Below the pieces are notes generated by a model that saw only the letters and a list, made by a program, of their open reading frames with translations, made no database searches and had not been told where the DNA came from. A stretch of 64,000 nucleotides of DNA from Rhodothermales bacterium (GTDB taxonomy: Bacteria > Bacteroidota > Rhodothermia > Rhodothermales > UBA10348), in NCBI GenBank assembly GCA_017643395.1, contig JAEPNP010000001.1:1323806-1387805 (forward strand). Direction: 5' to 3'. Below, in pieces: positions 28,057 to 37,200 of the stretch (the first letter of the stretch is position 1; every line of letters begins with the position of its first letter). The position numbers and the translations under genes are program-made.

Positions 28057-28064
28057 TAGGAGGT
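28043..28064. promoter_or_regulatory. BlaI-type operator 2, near-perfect palindrome
   Basis: Half-site ATCTCCTAT against ATAGGAGGT (one mismatch) around GTCA; the centre is 35 bases from operator 1. It covers the -35 hexamer. Two sites flanking a promoter is the classic bla/mec arrangement. Confidence 0.82.
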
Positions 28065-28096
28065 CTAAGTCGGGTTGCGAAAGACCCGGCCGCGAG

Positions 28097-28525
28097 TCAG
28101 TCGGTGACCGTCAGCAGGACGGTATGGGCGCGTCCGGGCAGCGAGCCGGAGTCAAAGCGCATCGGAATATGCTTGTCTCTTCGCACGTCCACGGGGAGCT
28201 GCAGGGCGCGTCCAGGGACCAGATCCAACCGCTGGGACAGCACGTCAAGATCGAGTCCGGCATCGGACACGGCGGTGAGCTTGGTCCTTGCCCTGGGGTG
28301 GGATCGCACCGTGAGAAATGATTCCGCCTGTCCATCCAGGATGCGCACGCGTTGTGCTTCCGGCGTCAGGTAGTGGCGCTCCTTGATGACCACCGTCACC
28401 ACCTGCCGGGCGCGGTCCTGCCCCAGGGCAGTGCCCGCGCACAGCAGCGCCAGGCACAAGGCAGCGAGGGCGCGCTGCGGCCATCGGTTTTGAAAGGGAA
28501 TCATCCCTTTCAGAAACGATGGCAA
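28097..28525 (-). CDS. Small exported protein, possible minor subunit of the pilin-like group
   Basis: 142 residues from 28525 (or 135 from the ATG at 28504). Signal peptide AALCLALLCAGTALGQ. The mature part is short and Arg-rich (VVTVVIKERHYLTPEAQRV) and ends AHTVLLTVTD, close to the C-terminal strand of the pilin-like proteins upstream (TVTLTITS, TVTLTLTAE, TILLTIAAQ). It lacks their Gly-Ser-Pro-Asp motif. It follows a terminator, so it may be expressed separately. Membership in the system is inferred from the shared end strand and position. Confidence 0.65.
   Translation of the reverse strand: MPSFLKGMIPFQNRWPQRALAALCLALLCAGTALGQDRARQVVTVVIKERHYLTPEAQRVRILDGQAESFLTVRSHPRARTKLTAVSDAGLDLDVLSQRLDLVPGRALQLPVDVRRDKHIPMRFDSGSLPGRAHTVLLTVTD
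28492..28511 (-). promoter_or_regulatory. Hairpin over an internal start codon
   Basis: GAAAGGGA and TCCCTTTC pair perfectly over 8 bp with a 4-base loop. On the minus strand the AAAGGG before the ATG at 28504 lies in the stem and the ATG straddles stem and loop. This could mask the second start codon of the small exported protein. Confidence 0.4.
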
Positions 28526-28544
28526 TTCCGGTTTTTGCGGCGCA

Positions 28545-28582
28545 ACAGAAAAGGGCCGGGCATCATCAGATGCCCGGCCCTT
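28545..28582 (-). terminator. Intrinsic terminator after the pilin-like gene
   Basis: A 14-bp perfect stem (28551-28564 with 28569-28582) and a 4-base loop. On the minus strand the stem ends in CCTT and continues TTCTGTTG, a T-rich tail. It is placed 29 bases after the stop of the gene ending at 28611. Confidence 0.8.
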
Positions 28583-28610
28583 AAAGAAGCGTCAAACCGC
28601 CAGGGGCGGC

Positions 28611-29093
28611 TCAGCTGGTAATCGTCAGCGTGACCGTCTGCGCTTCACCTGCTCCGTTGGAGGTCGCGGACGGGGTGGCTGAAGCGGTATACGAGATACC
28701 GATTCCGCTCTCTGCGAGGTTGGAGATGCCAGTAACCACCTCTTGTGCACTTGTCGTCAGCGTGGTCGAACCGGCAGACGTGCCACCAGAAGGTGCCGTC
28801 AGGTTGATGGCCAGTGAGATGCCGGTGGCGTACGCGCTACCGAGTGCAGCGGTAATCTTTTTCGCCGACCCGTTCGTTGTGATCGAATAGGACGTCGAGC
28901 TGTCGGTCGCGTCATCCGGGTTGCTACCGGCCGTCGCGGAGTTGACGGTCAGGGTTACCGACCCGGAGGAGACGGAAATGGAATTGATGTCGGACACCAC
29001 AACGGTGACCGTCTGGTTGGCGGTTTGCGCCGAGACGGGTGCGGCAGCCAGCAAGGCCGCAACAGTCGCCAGAGTGTAGAAGTATTTTTTCAC
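28611..29093 (-). CDS. Pilin-like small exported protein
   Basis: 160 residues from a GTG at 29093, which gives a good signal peptide (KKYFYTLATVAALLAAAPVSAQ). The mature protein is a Thr/Ser/Gly-rich beta-strand sequence. It shares with the proteins at 33138 and 33611 the motif A-T-x-G-S-x-P-x-x-x-x-x-x-S-T near mature residue 40 and the end strand TVTLTITS. It is closest to the 33611 protein (both have VTGISNLAESG / VTGVSKVAESG and PSATSNGAGE / PSAAPNGAGQ). No cysteines are seen. Likely a structural subunit of the neighbouring chaperone/usher-like system; DUF4402-like surface proteins are an alternative. It is set apart from the usher-like gene by a 106-base leader with hairpins. Confidence 0.8.
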   Translation of the reverse strand: MKKYFYTLATVAALLAAAPVSAQTANQTVTVVVSDINSISVSSGSVTLTVNSATAGSNPDDATDSSTSYSITTNGSAKKITAALGSAYATGISLAINLTAPSGGTSAGSTTLTTSAQEVVTGISNLAESGIGISYTASATPSATSNGAGEAQTVTLTITS

Positions 29094-29130
29094 GGTTATC
29101 GCCCAGAGGGATCGGGTGACAGGACTCACT

Positions 29131-29195
29131 GCGGGCAATAACCCGCACTCCTTTCCATCGGCCGTCAGACAACCCGACTTAAGTCCCCGGGACTT
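29131..29195 (-). promoter_or_regulatory. Leader with two hairpins between usher-like and pilin-like genes
   Basis: GCGGG-CAATAA-CCCGC at 29131-29146 and AAGTCC-CCG-GGACTT at 29181-29195, with the latter followed by T residues only on the plus strand. In this co-directional operon they could stabilise or process the pilin-like message. No promoter motif was recognised. Confidence 0.35.
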
Positions 29196-29199
29196 TTTC

Positions 29200-32100
29200 C
29201 TACCGTGCGCGGTACCGCAGGACCCAGCTACCCTCAGGCAACTGTGGGCCCAGTGACGTGATAGCGGCGGCTGCGTGCCCGAATCTGGGGAATTGTCCCA
29301 TCGCTATCCGGAACCTCGACCGGGACTCTACTTCCATCTCAAGGACCTTGACCGGCAGGCCTAGCTGCTCGACGAGGGCCACCAGGCGCTGGGCATCCTG
29401 GGCGGTCGTGGTGGAGCCGACCACGATGGTGTACGGCGGGGCGGAATCGCCTTCCTGCCAGGCCGCTGTCGGCAGCGCGACGTCGGCGCTCGCTCGTGCC
29501 TGAGGTGCCTCGGCCTCGGCCTCCACCGGACGGGGAGAGGTGGCGGTCGGCACAGCCTCGACAGGCTGGTTCGGTGCAACGGCCTCGGCGGACCGCTCCG
29601 GCGAGGCCTCGACGGACTGCTGACCAAGCACCAGCGCCGGGGAATCCCCGGCATTTTCCTGGGTGATCATTCTGATTCGCGGTGCGTCCTGCACCAGCAG
29701 GAACTCCACCGCGCCCGTAGCGCCACCTTCCAGATCAACCTGCATCGTTGCAGGTTCCAGCCGGTGTCTTGGGGGCAGCGGGGAAATGGCCCTCAGCGTA
29801 TAGCTGCCCGGCACCACATGCCTGAATACCACGCGCCCCAGTCCATCCGACCGCACGCGGTACCGGAATGGTGCCGCCAATAGCTCGAACACCATGTTTG
29901 AGACGGGCGTCGTCTCTTCGTGATCAGCCCGTTCGGCCTGACCGAATCCCGCATCTGACCCCAATACGACCTTGTGTACGGTGGCCTCGAGGGAAGCCGA
30001 GCGCGTAATCGGAATCTCAATCGGGGCCGCGATCTCCGATGTCGTCGCTTCTATCGGCATGGTCAACTGCGGCACGTTGCCAAGGCCGATACTGCGCTGG
30101 TCAACACGTAGAAAGACATGGCCGTGGCCGGATCCTGCGAGCCGGAAGCGCCCCTGGGTATCCGTGATGGCCACATCGTCGCCGGAAAAGATGAGTACGC
30201 CGGAGAGGCCTGCCCCCGTGGCAGCGTCAAACACTCTCCCCGTGATATAGTCCTTGTGCGACGGAACCCGAGGTCCGGGAAGACCGATAGGCATGGAGTA
30301 GCTGACTCGATAATCCGTCCCGATGGGGGCAGAACCATCGAACACTGATCGCTGCACCTGAAGGGAGAGCCGGTGGCCTGCCCTTAGCGTGCGCCGTGCC
30401 TCCGCTCGCCATGTCACGGATTGACGCCGCGACGTTCCGGTGTACACGTTGTAGTAGGCGTTGGCGTAGAGCGCCGTGCTTCCGCGGCGATATCCAACGC
30501 GGCCGTTGAACAGGCGCCGCTTGTAGGCCGGAGTGAGGTCGCTCAGTCTCCCGGAAGCGTATTCCCAGTTGGTCCAGACGGAAATCGCCCGAGACAGGGC
30601 GGCCTGCACGGAGATGCTTGCTCGGAGGGACGGCGTGGAGGTCCCGGAGGCCCGCCCCTCTACGCTTCCGGCGTCGAGCGTGGTTCTGAAGGACAGTGCC
30701 GAACGGTATAGACCTGCCTGGAACCGCGCCAGACGCTCACGCAGTCCCGAGACGGCCGTAAGCCCGTCATAGGTCTGGTTACGATCCAACCATCCGCCGC
30801 TCAAGAATACGCGGGAAGCACCGAGGCGATGATGGAAATTCAGCCACACCTGTTGTTGGAGCGAGGTGCGGGAGGCAGAGCCTGCGTAGGACTGCGCCTG
30901 CTGCTGGAACGAGGCGTCCAGACGAAGTCGCTTCATCAGCTGAAAGGTGAATCTGCCGGACGCTTGTTCACTGCCTGCCATGGCACCCGGGAAGGAGGGA
31001 GCCCCGCGGAGCACGCGTCCTTCCAGGGAGAGTCTGCCGGTCCGAGCCGACAACGAGGTGAGGCAGGAGGGAGAGCGCGCGGATGACTCGACGCCAACGC
31101 CGCACTCCAGGTCAAGGACCCAGTCTGCCCGCTTCGGACGAACTACGCCCCGCCAGGAGGCGAACGAGCCGTCGTACAACCCACTTCGGTGGAATCCGTT
31201 GAGGCTCGCTTCGAGGGGGCCCTGTGTCCAGGCCAGCGAAAGTGCATGGAGGCCCTGCCGCGGATACATGTGGCGCGTTGCCTGCGAGGTGCCGCGAACG
31301 CGGACAGCGCCATGCTCGAGATCCACACCTACGCCTGCGCCACCAAATCCGCGCGGGGCGAGTTGCGAAACGAACTGACGATGATCGCCGACCTGAACGA
31401 TGGCATTTCGGGACGACCACGTCGCGTGGTACCGGTCACGGGACCCGAGAAGGGAGCTACGACCCGGACCCGCCAGTACATCGAGCTGGACCGTGCCCCC
31501 GAGAAGCGAGGAGCTGCCGGTGGCACCGATCAAACTTCCGCTACCGCGCTCATCGCCGGCGGTCTGTACGCTGAGGTTAATGGGCACTCGCGATCGTTCG
31601 GTCGCCGTGCGCTCGAAGCCGGGCACCACGTGCACACGACCGGTTGCCGCCGAGAAGGCGTTTCCGGATCCGGAGGCCGAGACGTACAGCTTGTGCACAA
31701 CCCGCTCTTCACCGGTAGCGCTCGTGGTAAGTGAAGCCCACACGATGCGCGAGGAACGGGGTTTCAGTCGGAGATCCTGTGCGGCGAGTGACAACGAGGC
31801 GCCGGACAGGCCTCGAGTGGAAAGCCGCACCTCCAGACTCACGTTGCCCTCATTGAAGACCTCCACAGGAAATCTGAGCGTGTCACCGGCCGATACGTAT
31901 TCGTCTTCGATGGGCATGCGCAGGGCGAGCCGGTGCGTGGCGCGCACGGTCACTCCGGCTTCTGCGCGGGCGGAATCGGCGAGGGTTGAAATGTGAACGG
32001 CCACCTCGTGGCGTCCGGCTGCCGCCGCATGACCGACGCGGAAGGTGAGCAGACCAATGGCAGAAGCCTCAGTCGCGACCGGAATCTCGGTGAGCTGACT

Positions 32101-32319
32101 TGCGAGCACCCATCCCAACGGGAGCTCCAGCGCTGCACGTGCAACCACATCCTCGGACCCACGGTTGTGTACCCGATAGACCAGGGTGAGCAGATCGCCG
32201 GGGTTTGCGATGAGGCTGTCCTGCTCCACCAGCTCGACCGAGAGATCTTGCGCCGCCATCGGAACGGCCAGCAGGCAGCTCAAAAGGAGCAGAGCCGGGA
32301 TATGGGCCCGCGGCGCCAC
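29200..32319 (-). CDS. Usher-like outer-membrane protein with CARDB-like, carboxypeptidase-regulatory-like and SPOR domains
   Basis: 1039 residues; signal peptide IPALLLLSCLLAVPMAAQ. Residues 27-235 hold two beta-sandwich domains of the CARDB/NEW3 type (ANPGDLLTLVYRVHNRGSED; SAGDTLRFPVEVFNEGN). About 245-690 is rich in alternating polar/aromatic strands with Arg/Tyr/Trp, as in an outer-membrane barrel (for example YRRGSTALYANAYYNVYTG). About 688-750 is a carboxypeptidase-regulatory-like domain (GRVFDAATGAGLSGVLIFSG), with a further small beta domain at 805-855. The last 80 residues are SPOR-like (PYTIVVGSTTTAQDAQRLVA...RFRIAMGQF). It lies 3 bases after a PapD-like chaperone gene. Length and context suit an usher, but no PapC-family motif was identified, so 'usher-like' is an inference. 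Confidence 0.7.
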   Translation of the reverse strand: MAPRAHIPALLLLSCLLAVPMAAQDLSVELVEQDSLIANPGDLLTLVYRVHNRGSEDVVARAALELPLGWVLASQLTEIPVATEASAIGLLTFRVGHAAAAGRHEVAVHISTLADSARAEAGVTVRATHRLALRMPIEDEYVSAGDTLRFPVEVFNEGNVSLEVRLSTRGLSGASLSLAAQDLRLKPRSSRIVWASLTTSATGEERVVHKLYVSASGSGNAFSAATGRVHVVPGFERTATERSRVPINLSVQTAGDERGSGSLIGATGSSSLLGGTVQLDVLAGPGRSSLLGSRDRYHATWSSRNAIVQVGDHRQFVSQLAPRGFGGAGVGVDLEHGAVRVRGTSQATRHMYPRQGLHALSLAWTQGPLEASLNGFHRSGLYDGSFASWRGVVRPKRADWVLDLECGVGVESSARSPSCLTSLSARTGRLSLEGRVLRGAPSFPGAMAGSEQASGRFTFQLMKRLRLDASFQQQAQSYAGSASRTSLQQQVWLNFHHRLGASRVFLSGGWLDRNQTYDGLTAVSGLRERLARFQAGLYRSALSFRTTLDAGSVEGRASGTSTPSLRASISVQAALSRAISVWTNWEYASGRLSDLTPAYKRRLFNGRVGYRRGSTALYANAYYNVYTGTSRRQSVTWRAEARRTLRAGHRLSLQVQRSVFDGSAPIGTDYRVSYSMPIGLPGPRVPSHKDYITGRVFDAATGAGLSGVLIFSGDDVAITDTQGRFRLAGSGHGHVFLRVDQRSIGLGNVPQLTMPIEATTSEIAAPIEIPITRSASLEATVHKVVLGSDAGFGQAERADHEETTPVSNMVFELLAAPFRYRVRSDGLGRVVFRHVVPGSYTLRAISPLPPRHRLEPATMQVDLEGGATGAVEFLLVQDAPRIRMITQENAGDSPALVLGQQSVEASPERSAEAVAPNQPVEAVPTATSPRPVEAEAEAPQARASADVALPTAAWQEGDSAPPYTIVVGSTTTAQDAQRLVALVEQLGLPVKVLEMEVESRSRFRIAMGQFPRFGHAAAAITSLGPQLPEGSWVLRYRAR

Positions 32320-32322
32320 CGC

Positions 32323-33141
32323 TCAGTTGACTTCGAGGTTGTATTCTGCTCCAAACACGTCTTCTCCGCCGCCATCGAAAATGACCAGTGCGCGGTAGCG
32401 GCCCGGCGCCAATGTGCCCAGACCAATCTCCTGGCGCACGGATGTGCCGGGATAGATTCTGTTCTGAACCCCGTCGTGCTTTCCGAGCGCCGACCCGTCT
32501 TCCGCGTACACTTCGACCCAGACCTCAGGGCGGATCATGCGTGTGCCCTGGTTTTCGACAAGGACCTGGAGGGCCGTCTGGCCACCGTCCAGGAGCTTGA
32601 GTTCGCTCCCCGTGATGTTCAGGCTCGGTCCGCCTGTACCCCGGATATGGGTTGCGACCTGAATGCCATAGCGCATGATCTGCAGCACATAGTATTCGGG
32701 TTCTCCGTTCTCCGGGTTGATCGTGGATTCGGGTGATTCAGGGGGCACGGCCTCGACCATGATCATGCTCCAGTAGGAACCCTCAGGCTCGGCGCCATTC
32801 ACGGATTCGGGAACGGCTACCCGGTAGTTCACCGGTACCGACTGCTGGGGCGGAATGGTGATGGTGCCGGCCGAGACCTGGGTCCAGAGGGCGTTTGACC
32901 TTGGCTCCGATCCGGGCTCTCCATACACATTGGTTCCGTCGGCGAAGAACCGGTAGTCGGTCTGATAGACCTTTGCCTGCTGGATGACGTCAGTCTCGTT
33001 CCAGACCTCCACCACGCCGTCATAGGTAGTCCCGGGGGCGACCCTTCGATCGTCCGACAAAGCCGTTCGAATGGAAATCTGAGCCTGAACCGCTGCAGGC
33101 ACACTCAGAACGCAGAGTAACAGTATGAGGCGAAGCATCAT
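32323..33141 (-). CDS. PapD-like periplasmic pilus chaperone
   Basis: 272 residues; signal peptide LRLILLLCVLSVPAAVQAQ. Two immunoglobulin-like halves. The first matches the chaperone plan: RRVAPGTTYDGVVEVWNETD (strand A/B with conserved N), YQTDYRFFADG, SAGTITIPPQQSVPVNYRVAVP (the 'PPqs' strand before F). The second half contains SLNITGSELKLLDGGQTALQVLVENQGTRMI, again a typical NEW3/chaperone-like strand set. In known systems such proteins cap pilus subunits before the usher. It overlaps the upstream pilin-like gene by 4 bases and is 3 bases from the usher-like gene. A WxL-type/DUF916-like protein is the main alternative. Confidence 0.7.
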   Translation of the reverse strand: MMLRLILLLCVLSVPAAVQAQISIRTALSDDRRVAPGTTYDGVVEVWNETDVIQQAKVYQTDYRFFADGTNVYGEPGSEPRSNALWTQVSAGTITIPPQQSVPVNYRVAVPESVNGAEPEGSYWSMIMVEAVPPESPESTINPENGEPEYYVLQIMRYGIQVATHIRGTGGPSLNITGSELKLLDGGQTALQVLVENQGTRMIRPEVWVEVYAEDGSALGKHDGVQNRIYPGTSVRQEIGLGTLAPGRYRALVIFDGGGEDVFGAEYNLEVN

Positions 33142-33614
33142 TGCGCAGCTATGGTTAGCAGAATGGTGTGCACATCATCGCCCTCGTCGACGCTTGCTCC
33201 CTGCGAGGTCGTGGCGCTGGCCCGGTACGTGAGCGTACCCGAGCCCTGTCCACCGGGCGATGTGGTTGGAATGTCCCGGAACAGATCTGTGTCGAGCATG
33301 CCGTCCGTCAGTTGAATCTCACCCTGCTCGGTTCCGCTCGTGCCCGAGCCCCAGGAGGTCACGGTCAACTCGACGTAGAGGCCGAACGACTGACCGGGAC
33401 ACGTCGTGGATACGGTGATCTTGGAGGTCGCCGATCCCTGTGAGTCCCAGCTCAGCTCCGTGGAATTGTCGGTTGCGTCCGTCGGATCGCTGCCCGTGGT
33501 AGCGGTGGTAATGCTCAGGTTGAGCGCACCGCCACCGGCGGTGAAGCTGACGGTCTGGGCGGATGCTTCGACACTGACGGTCATGAGCCCTATGAGCAGC
33601 AGCAGACCTTTCAT
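33138..33614 (-). CDS. Pilin-like small exported protein
   Basis: 158 residues; signal peptide GLLLLIGLMTVSVEASAQ. Beta-rich and Thr/Gly/Ser-rich, with the group motif ATTGSDPTDATDNSTELSW and end strand HTILLTIAAQ. One Cys (VSTTCPGQ), so no disulfide. It diverges from the two other pilin-like proteins in the middle, which suggests a tip or adaptor subunit rather than the major subunit. Both ends overlap neighbours by 4 bases (start with the 33611 gene, stop with the chaperone), so it is translationally coupled. Confidence 0.78.
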   Translation of the reverse strand: MKGLLLLIGLMTVSVEASAQTVSFTAGGGALNLSITTATTGSDPTDATDNSTELSWDSQGSATSKITVSTTCPGQSFGLYVELTVTSWGSGTSGTEQGEIQLTDGMLDTDLFRDIPTTSPGGQGSGTLTYRASATTSQGASVDEGDDVHTILLTIAAQ

Positions 33615-34165
33615 TCCGCCGTCAGTGTCAGGGTGACGGTTCGGCTCTGACCCGCTCCGTTCGGTGCGGCCGACGGGGTGCCGGTGGCCGTGTAGGTCAG
33701 GGTCAGGCCGGATTCGGCAACCTTGGAGACTCCTGTGACCAGATCCTGAGGGGTGGTACTCAGCGTCACCTGGGATGCGCTGCCTCCGGAGGGCGCGGCC
33801 AGGAGCAGTTGCACGGTCAGGCCGGCGGAGAACCCGGAATCCAGGCTGCCGGTAATCTTCTGCCCCGCCTGATTGACGGTGATGCGGTAGACCGTTGAAG
33901 CGTCCACGTCCGAATCCGGACTGGACCCGGCTGTCGCAGCGTCAATGGTTAGCGTGACGTTCCCGGAGACGGAAATCAGGCTGATCGCAGAGACGCTCAC
34001 CGTGACGGACTGCGTCAGCGTCGTGCCATCATACGCGGTCACGGCTCCCGGGAGGGCAACCTGGGCCGCGGCCGTCTGCCCTGCAGGAAGAATCAACCAG
34101 CAGGCGGCAAGAAGTCGCACGAATCGTCGTGCGTCGATAAGGGGTATGGGGGAGGCGAACGCCAC
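33611..34165 (-). CDS. Pilin-like small exported protein
   Basis: 184 residues; signal peptide FVRLLAACWLILPAGQTAAAQ. The mature part has the group motif ATAGSSPDSDVDASTVYRITV and ends RTVTLTLTAE. It is clearly related to the 28611 protein. First of five tightly linked genes (34165 to 29200) with 4-base overlaps to the next. A palindrome (TTCTGCC/GGCAGAA, 34194-34212) lies 28 bases upstream in the gap after the giant T9SS gene. Likely a pilus or surface-fibre subunit. Confidence 0.8.
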   Translation of the reverse strand: MAFASPIPLIDARRFVRLLAACWLILPAGQTAAAQVALPGAVTAYDGTTLTQSVTVSVSAISLISVSGNVTLTIDAATAGSSPDSDVDASTVYRITVNQAGQKITGSLDSGFSAGLTVQLLLAAPSGGSASQVTLSTTPQDLVTGVSKVAESGLTLTYTATGTPSAAPNGAGQSRTVTLTLTAE

Positions 34166-34229
34166 TGAGGGAGTGGACCGACCGCAATTCCGATTCTGCC
34201 GAGGGGGCAGAAATGCTCAAAAAGCGACC

Positions 34230-37200
34230 CTAACGGGCCAGAATCATGGTTCGTGTAAGGACAGTCTGTCCGGCATGAATGCGATAGAAGTAGTGACCGC
34301 TTGGTAGGCCACCTGCAGTCCATCGAACATCATGCCACCCTGCCTCGCGCGTGCCGTCAACCAGGGTCTGCAGGCGCCTCCCCAGGAGATCGAACACCTC
34401 GACCTGCACGTGGTCCGCCTCGGGCAGGAAGAAGCGAATGGACGTGCGCGGGTTGAACGGGTTGGGGTAGTTCTGGGCGAGGATCATCTCGTTGGAGGCG
34501 ACCTCGGGATCGGGCATCGTGGCGAGCGCCGGATCCACGACGACCAGTCGGAACCGGGCAGAGGGCTTGTAATCCTCAAAGTCGGGCGAAGGCACGACCT
34601 CATCGTCGGTGAGAACCACCCAGACCCCATCGGCAATGCGCAGGTCGAGCGTGCGGAAGTCCTTGAGATCCTGCAGTCGCAAGTGCCAATCTTCCGGGAT
34701 GTCGGCCAGCGCAGGCCAGCTGAGACGGTAGCGGCCTGGCCTCGAGGCCAGAAGGGCGATGTCGTACGTGGCCATACCCCCCGACATATCGCGGTGGTCG
34801 AACGCGAGTGAGCGATCCGATTCCAGGGAGGCGAGCGTGACGTAATCGGGTGCCAGTGGTGCCGGCCTCGGGGTATCGCCCGAATCCGCCCCCTGCTTCG
34901 CGCCTTCGGCGAAGGTGAGATAGGTCTCGGAGTCGGCGACGCCCTCCCCCTCAATCCAGAGCTGCACGTAAGCGGCCGGTTTGCCTCCCTTACCGAAGTA
35001 GTCCGAGGTGCCCAGATTCGCGGCCTCACTCGTGGGGAACGCGATGGAGCCTCCCGTCGCCGTGGGCCTGACCATCATGGCGGTGAAGGGAGATATGTAT
35101 CGGCTGGCAGCCCCCACCTGACTCGTCGAGTTGTAGAACTTGTAGCCGGTCAGGCCGCCTCCCGTCGTGAGGGAAGGGTCCCAGGTCGCATAGGTCGCCG
35201 CCAGATTGGTAGACGCGGCGACCACGGCATGCCAATCCAGCTTCGAGGGTGTTGGATTACCGATAAAGCTGTAGGAGTCGGTCTCCTGCGTATTCCAGGG
35301 CAGACTGACGGAGCTCGCTCCCCAGAGCGTCCCGGTGACTGACCACGTGGCAGGCAGCAGGGTGGTGCTGTTCACCTCGTTGAACATGTAAAGGATGTAG
35401 CCCCCAGCCTCGGAGAACGCCGCGTCGGAGCCGCTCAGCTCGGTCCAGTCCTGATTGGAAAAGTCCGGGGCCTGCAGGGTCGCGGAGCCCTGACTGAAGT
35501 CGGCCCACGATGCGCCCTGCGTGTGGAAGGCCGCATTGAGATCAGAGTAGTTGACCCCCGAAAGGGGTGACGCAATCATGCGCCACCCGTCAGAAGCCTG
35601 CGAGTAGGTCCGCTGCATGGTGATGGTCCCGGAGACGGTGCCACCATTGTACAGGGTGGCGCCGTGCGACAGCTGGAGCGTGTTTCCGTTGACGTTCAGG
35701 GTCCCTGCACGAACGGCCACGGTGCTCGACGCCGTGAGATCCGTGGCCAGGGCCAGGGTCGAGCCGGACTTGTCGACGGCCAGGGTCGGAATGGTCAGCG
35801 TGCCTGGCGAATACGTCAGCGTGGCGACGCTGGAGCCGGTCATGGTCAGCGTCGCGGCATTGGAGATCGCGGTCCCGGCCGTGAGCGATCCAGCGAGACT
35901 GACATCGTTGTTGTTGAAATCCAGTGCGCCCGAAGTGGAGGTCAGATGTCTGATTCCTGCCAGGCCGGCATGCAGCACGATGCCGCCCGTGTTCTCGACA
36001 TAGAGATCGATCTCTCCGTTGAATCCCGACGCGGCCGTGATGTCCTGCGCACTGCTGCCGTTGAACTTTACCGATGCCGTGGAGGAGCCGATTTCTTCGA
36101 GCGTTCCGCCGTTGAGCACGAAGTCGCCGGTAACGTTGAAGGTGGGCAACGCCGCCCCGTCCGTGAGGCGCACCGTACCGCCAGTAATGGAGACGTCCGC
36201 GGCGGTGAGCGTTCCGGCGGCATCCGAGAAGAGAAACGTGCCCCCGGTGACCGCGAGGTTTCCCCCGAGAGTGAGGTCGTCAGCCGAACCCCATTGCAGG
36301 GTGCCGGAGCCGGTCGACTGCACCGTGAGGTTGCCGGACACGGCCGCAGGGCTGCCGTTCAGGTCAAGACTGGCGGATTGGCTCGTGACATTCCAGGTAA
36401 GGTGAGCATAGCTGTCCGTAAAGTTGCCCGGCAGCGTGCCGGTGACGCCGGTCACGAGCAGCGTCGAGCCGGACGCCCAGGTAGTATTTGCGACAGGGGG
36501 CAGGTTGCCGCCGTCCTGCGCGTGCTGCCAGACACCGCCGCTCTGGATGGTGATGGTCGGGCTTCCAGCGACAGCGAACGTACTGGCATTCACCACAGTA
36601 CCCGACACATCGAGACCGGGAGTGTCTGCATCCGTCAGCCGGAGGGCGGCCTGCAGACTAAGGGTCCCTCCTGAGGCCACATAGGTCTCGTCGGACGTTG
36701 TCGAGACGTCTACCGTCACCGTGTGTCCACTCTGGACCGTGATGACTCCATCGCCAAAGTCGGGCGCTTCGACCGCGCTGATCCACGTAGAGTTGTCATT
36801 TACTTCCCAGGTGGCCGCAGCACTCCAGTTTCCGGTGGCGGCGGAGCGGTAGCTCAGGTCCGACGTGTCGACTTCGAGCGTCACGCCGCTGGAAGTTGGA
36901 GAATCGCCGGAGGCGTTGGCGTGCACGGCGGTGATGGTGTGCGTGCCGCCCATTAGCACGCCAGTGGTGATGGACCACGTGCCTGACGAAACGGTCGTGG
37001 TGGGGGATAGCGTGCCCTGAAGGCTGGAGGTCAGAGTGATGGTGCCGCCGTCCTCGGTGCCGGTGCCGGAGATCGTCGGCGTGATGTCCGTGGTCGGCGT
37101 TGTCGGCGGGGTGATGGTCGGTGCCCCGGGCGGCGTGAGATACGAGATATCCAGCCGCGGGGCGTTGGACGACTCGCCATCATAGGCTTCGGCGGTCCGG

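Noticed and set aside
28065-29180. 12-base word TAAGTCGGGTTG present near 28065 and as its inverse near 29170, flanking two small genes
   Set aside because: Too short and without target-site duplication or transposase to call an insertion; probably chance.
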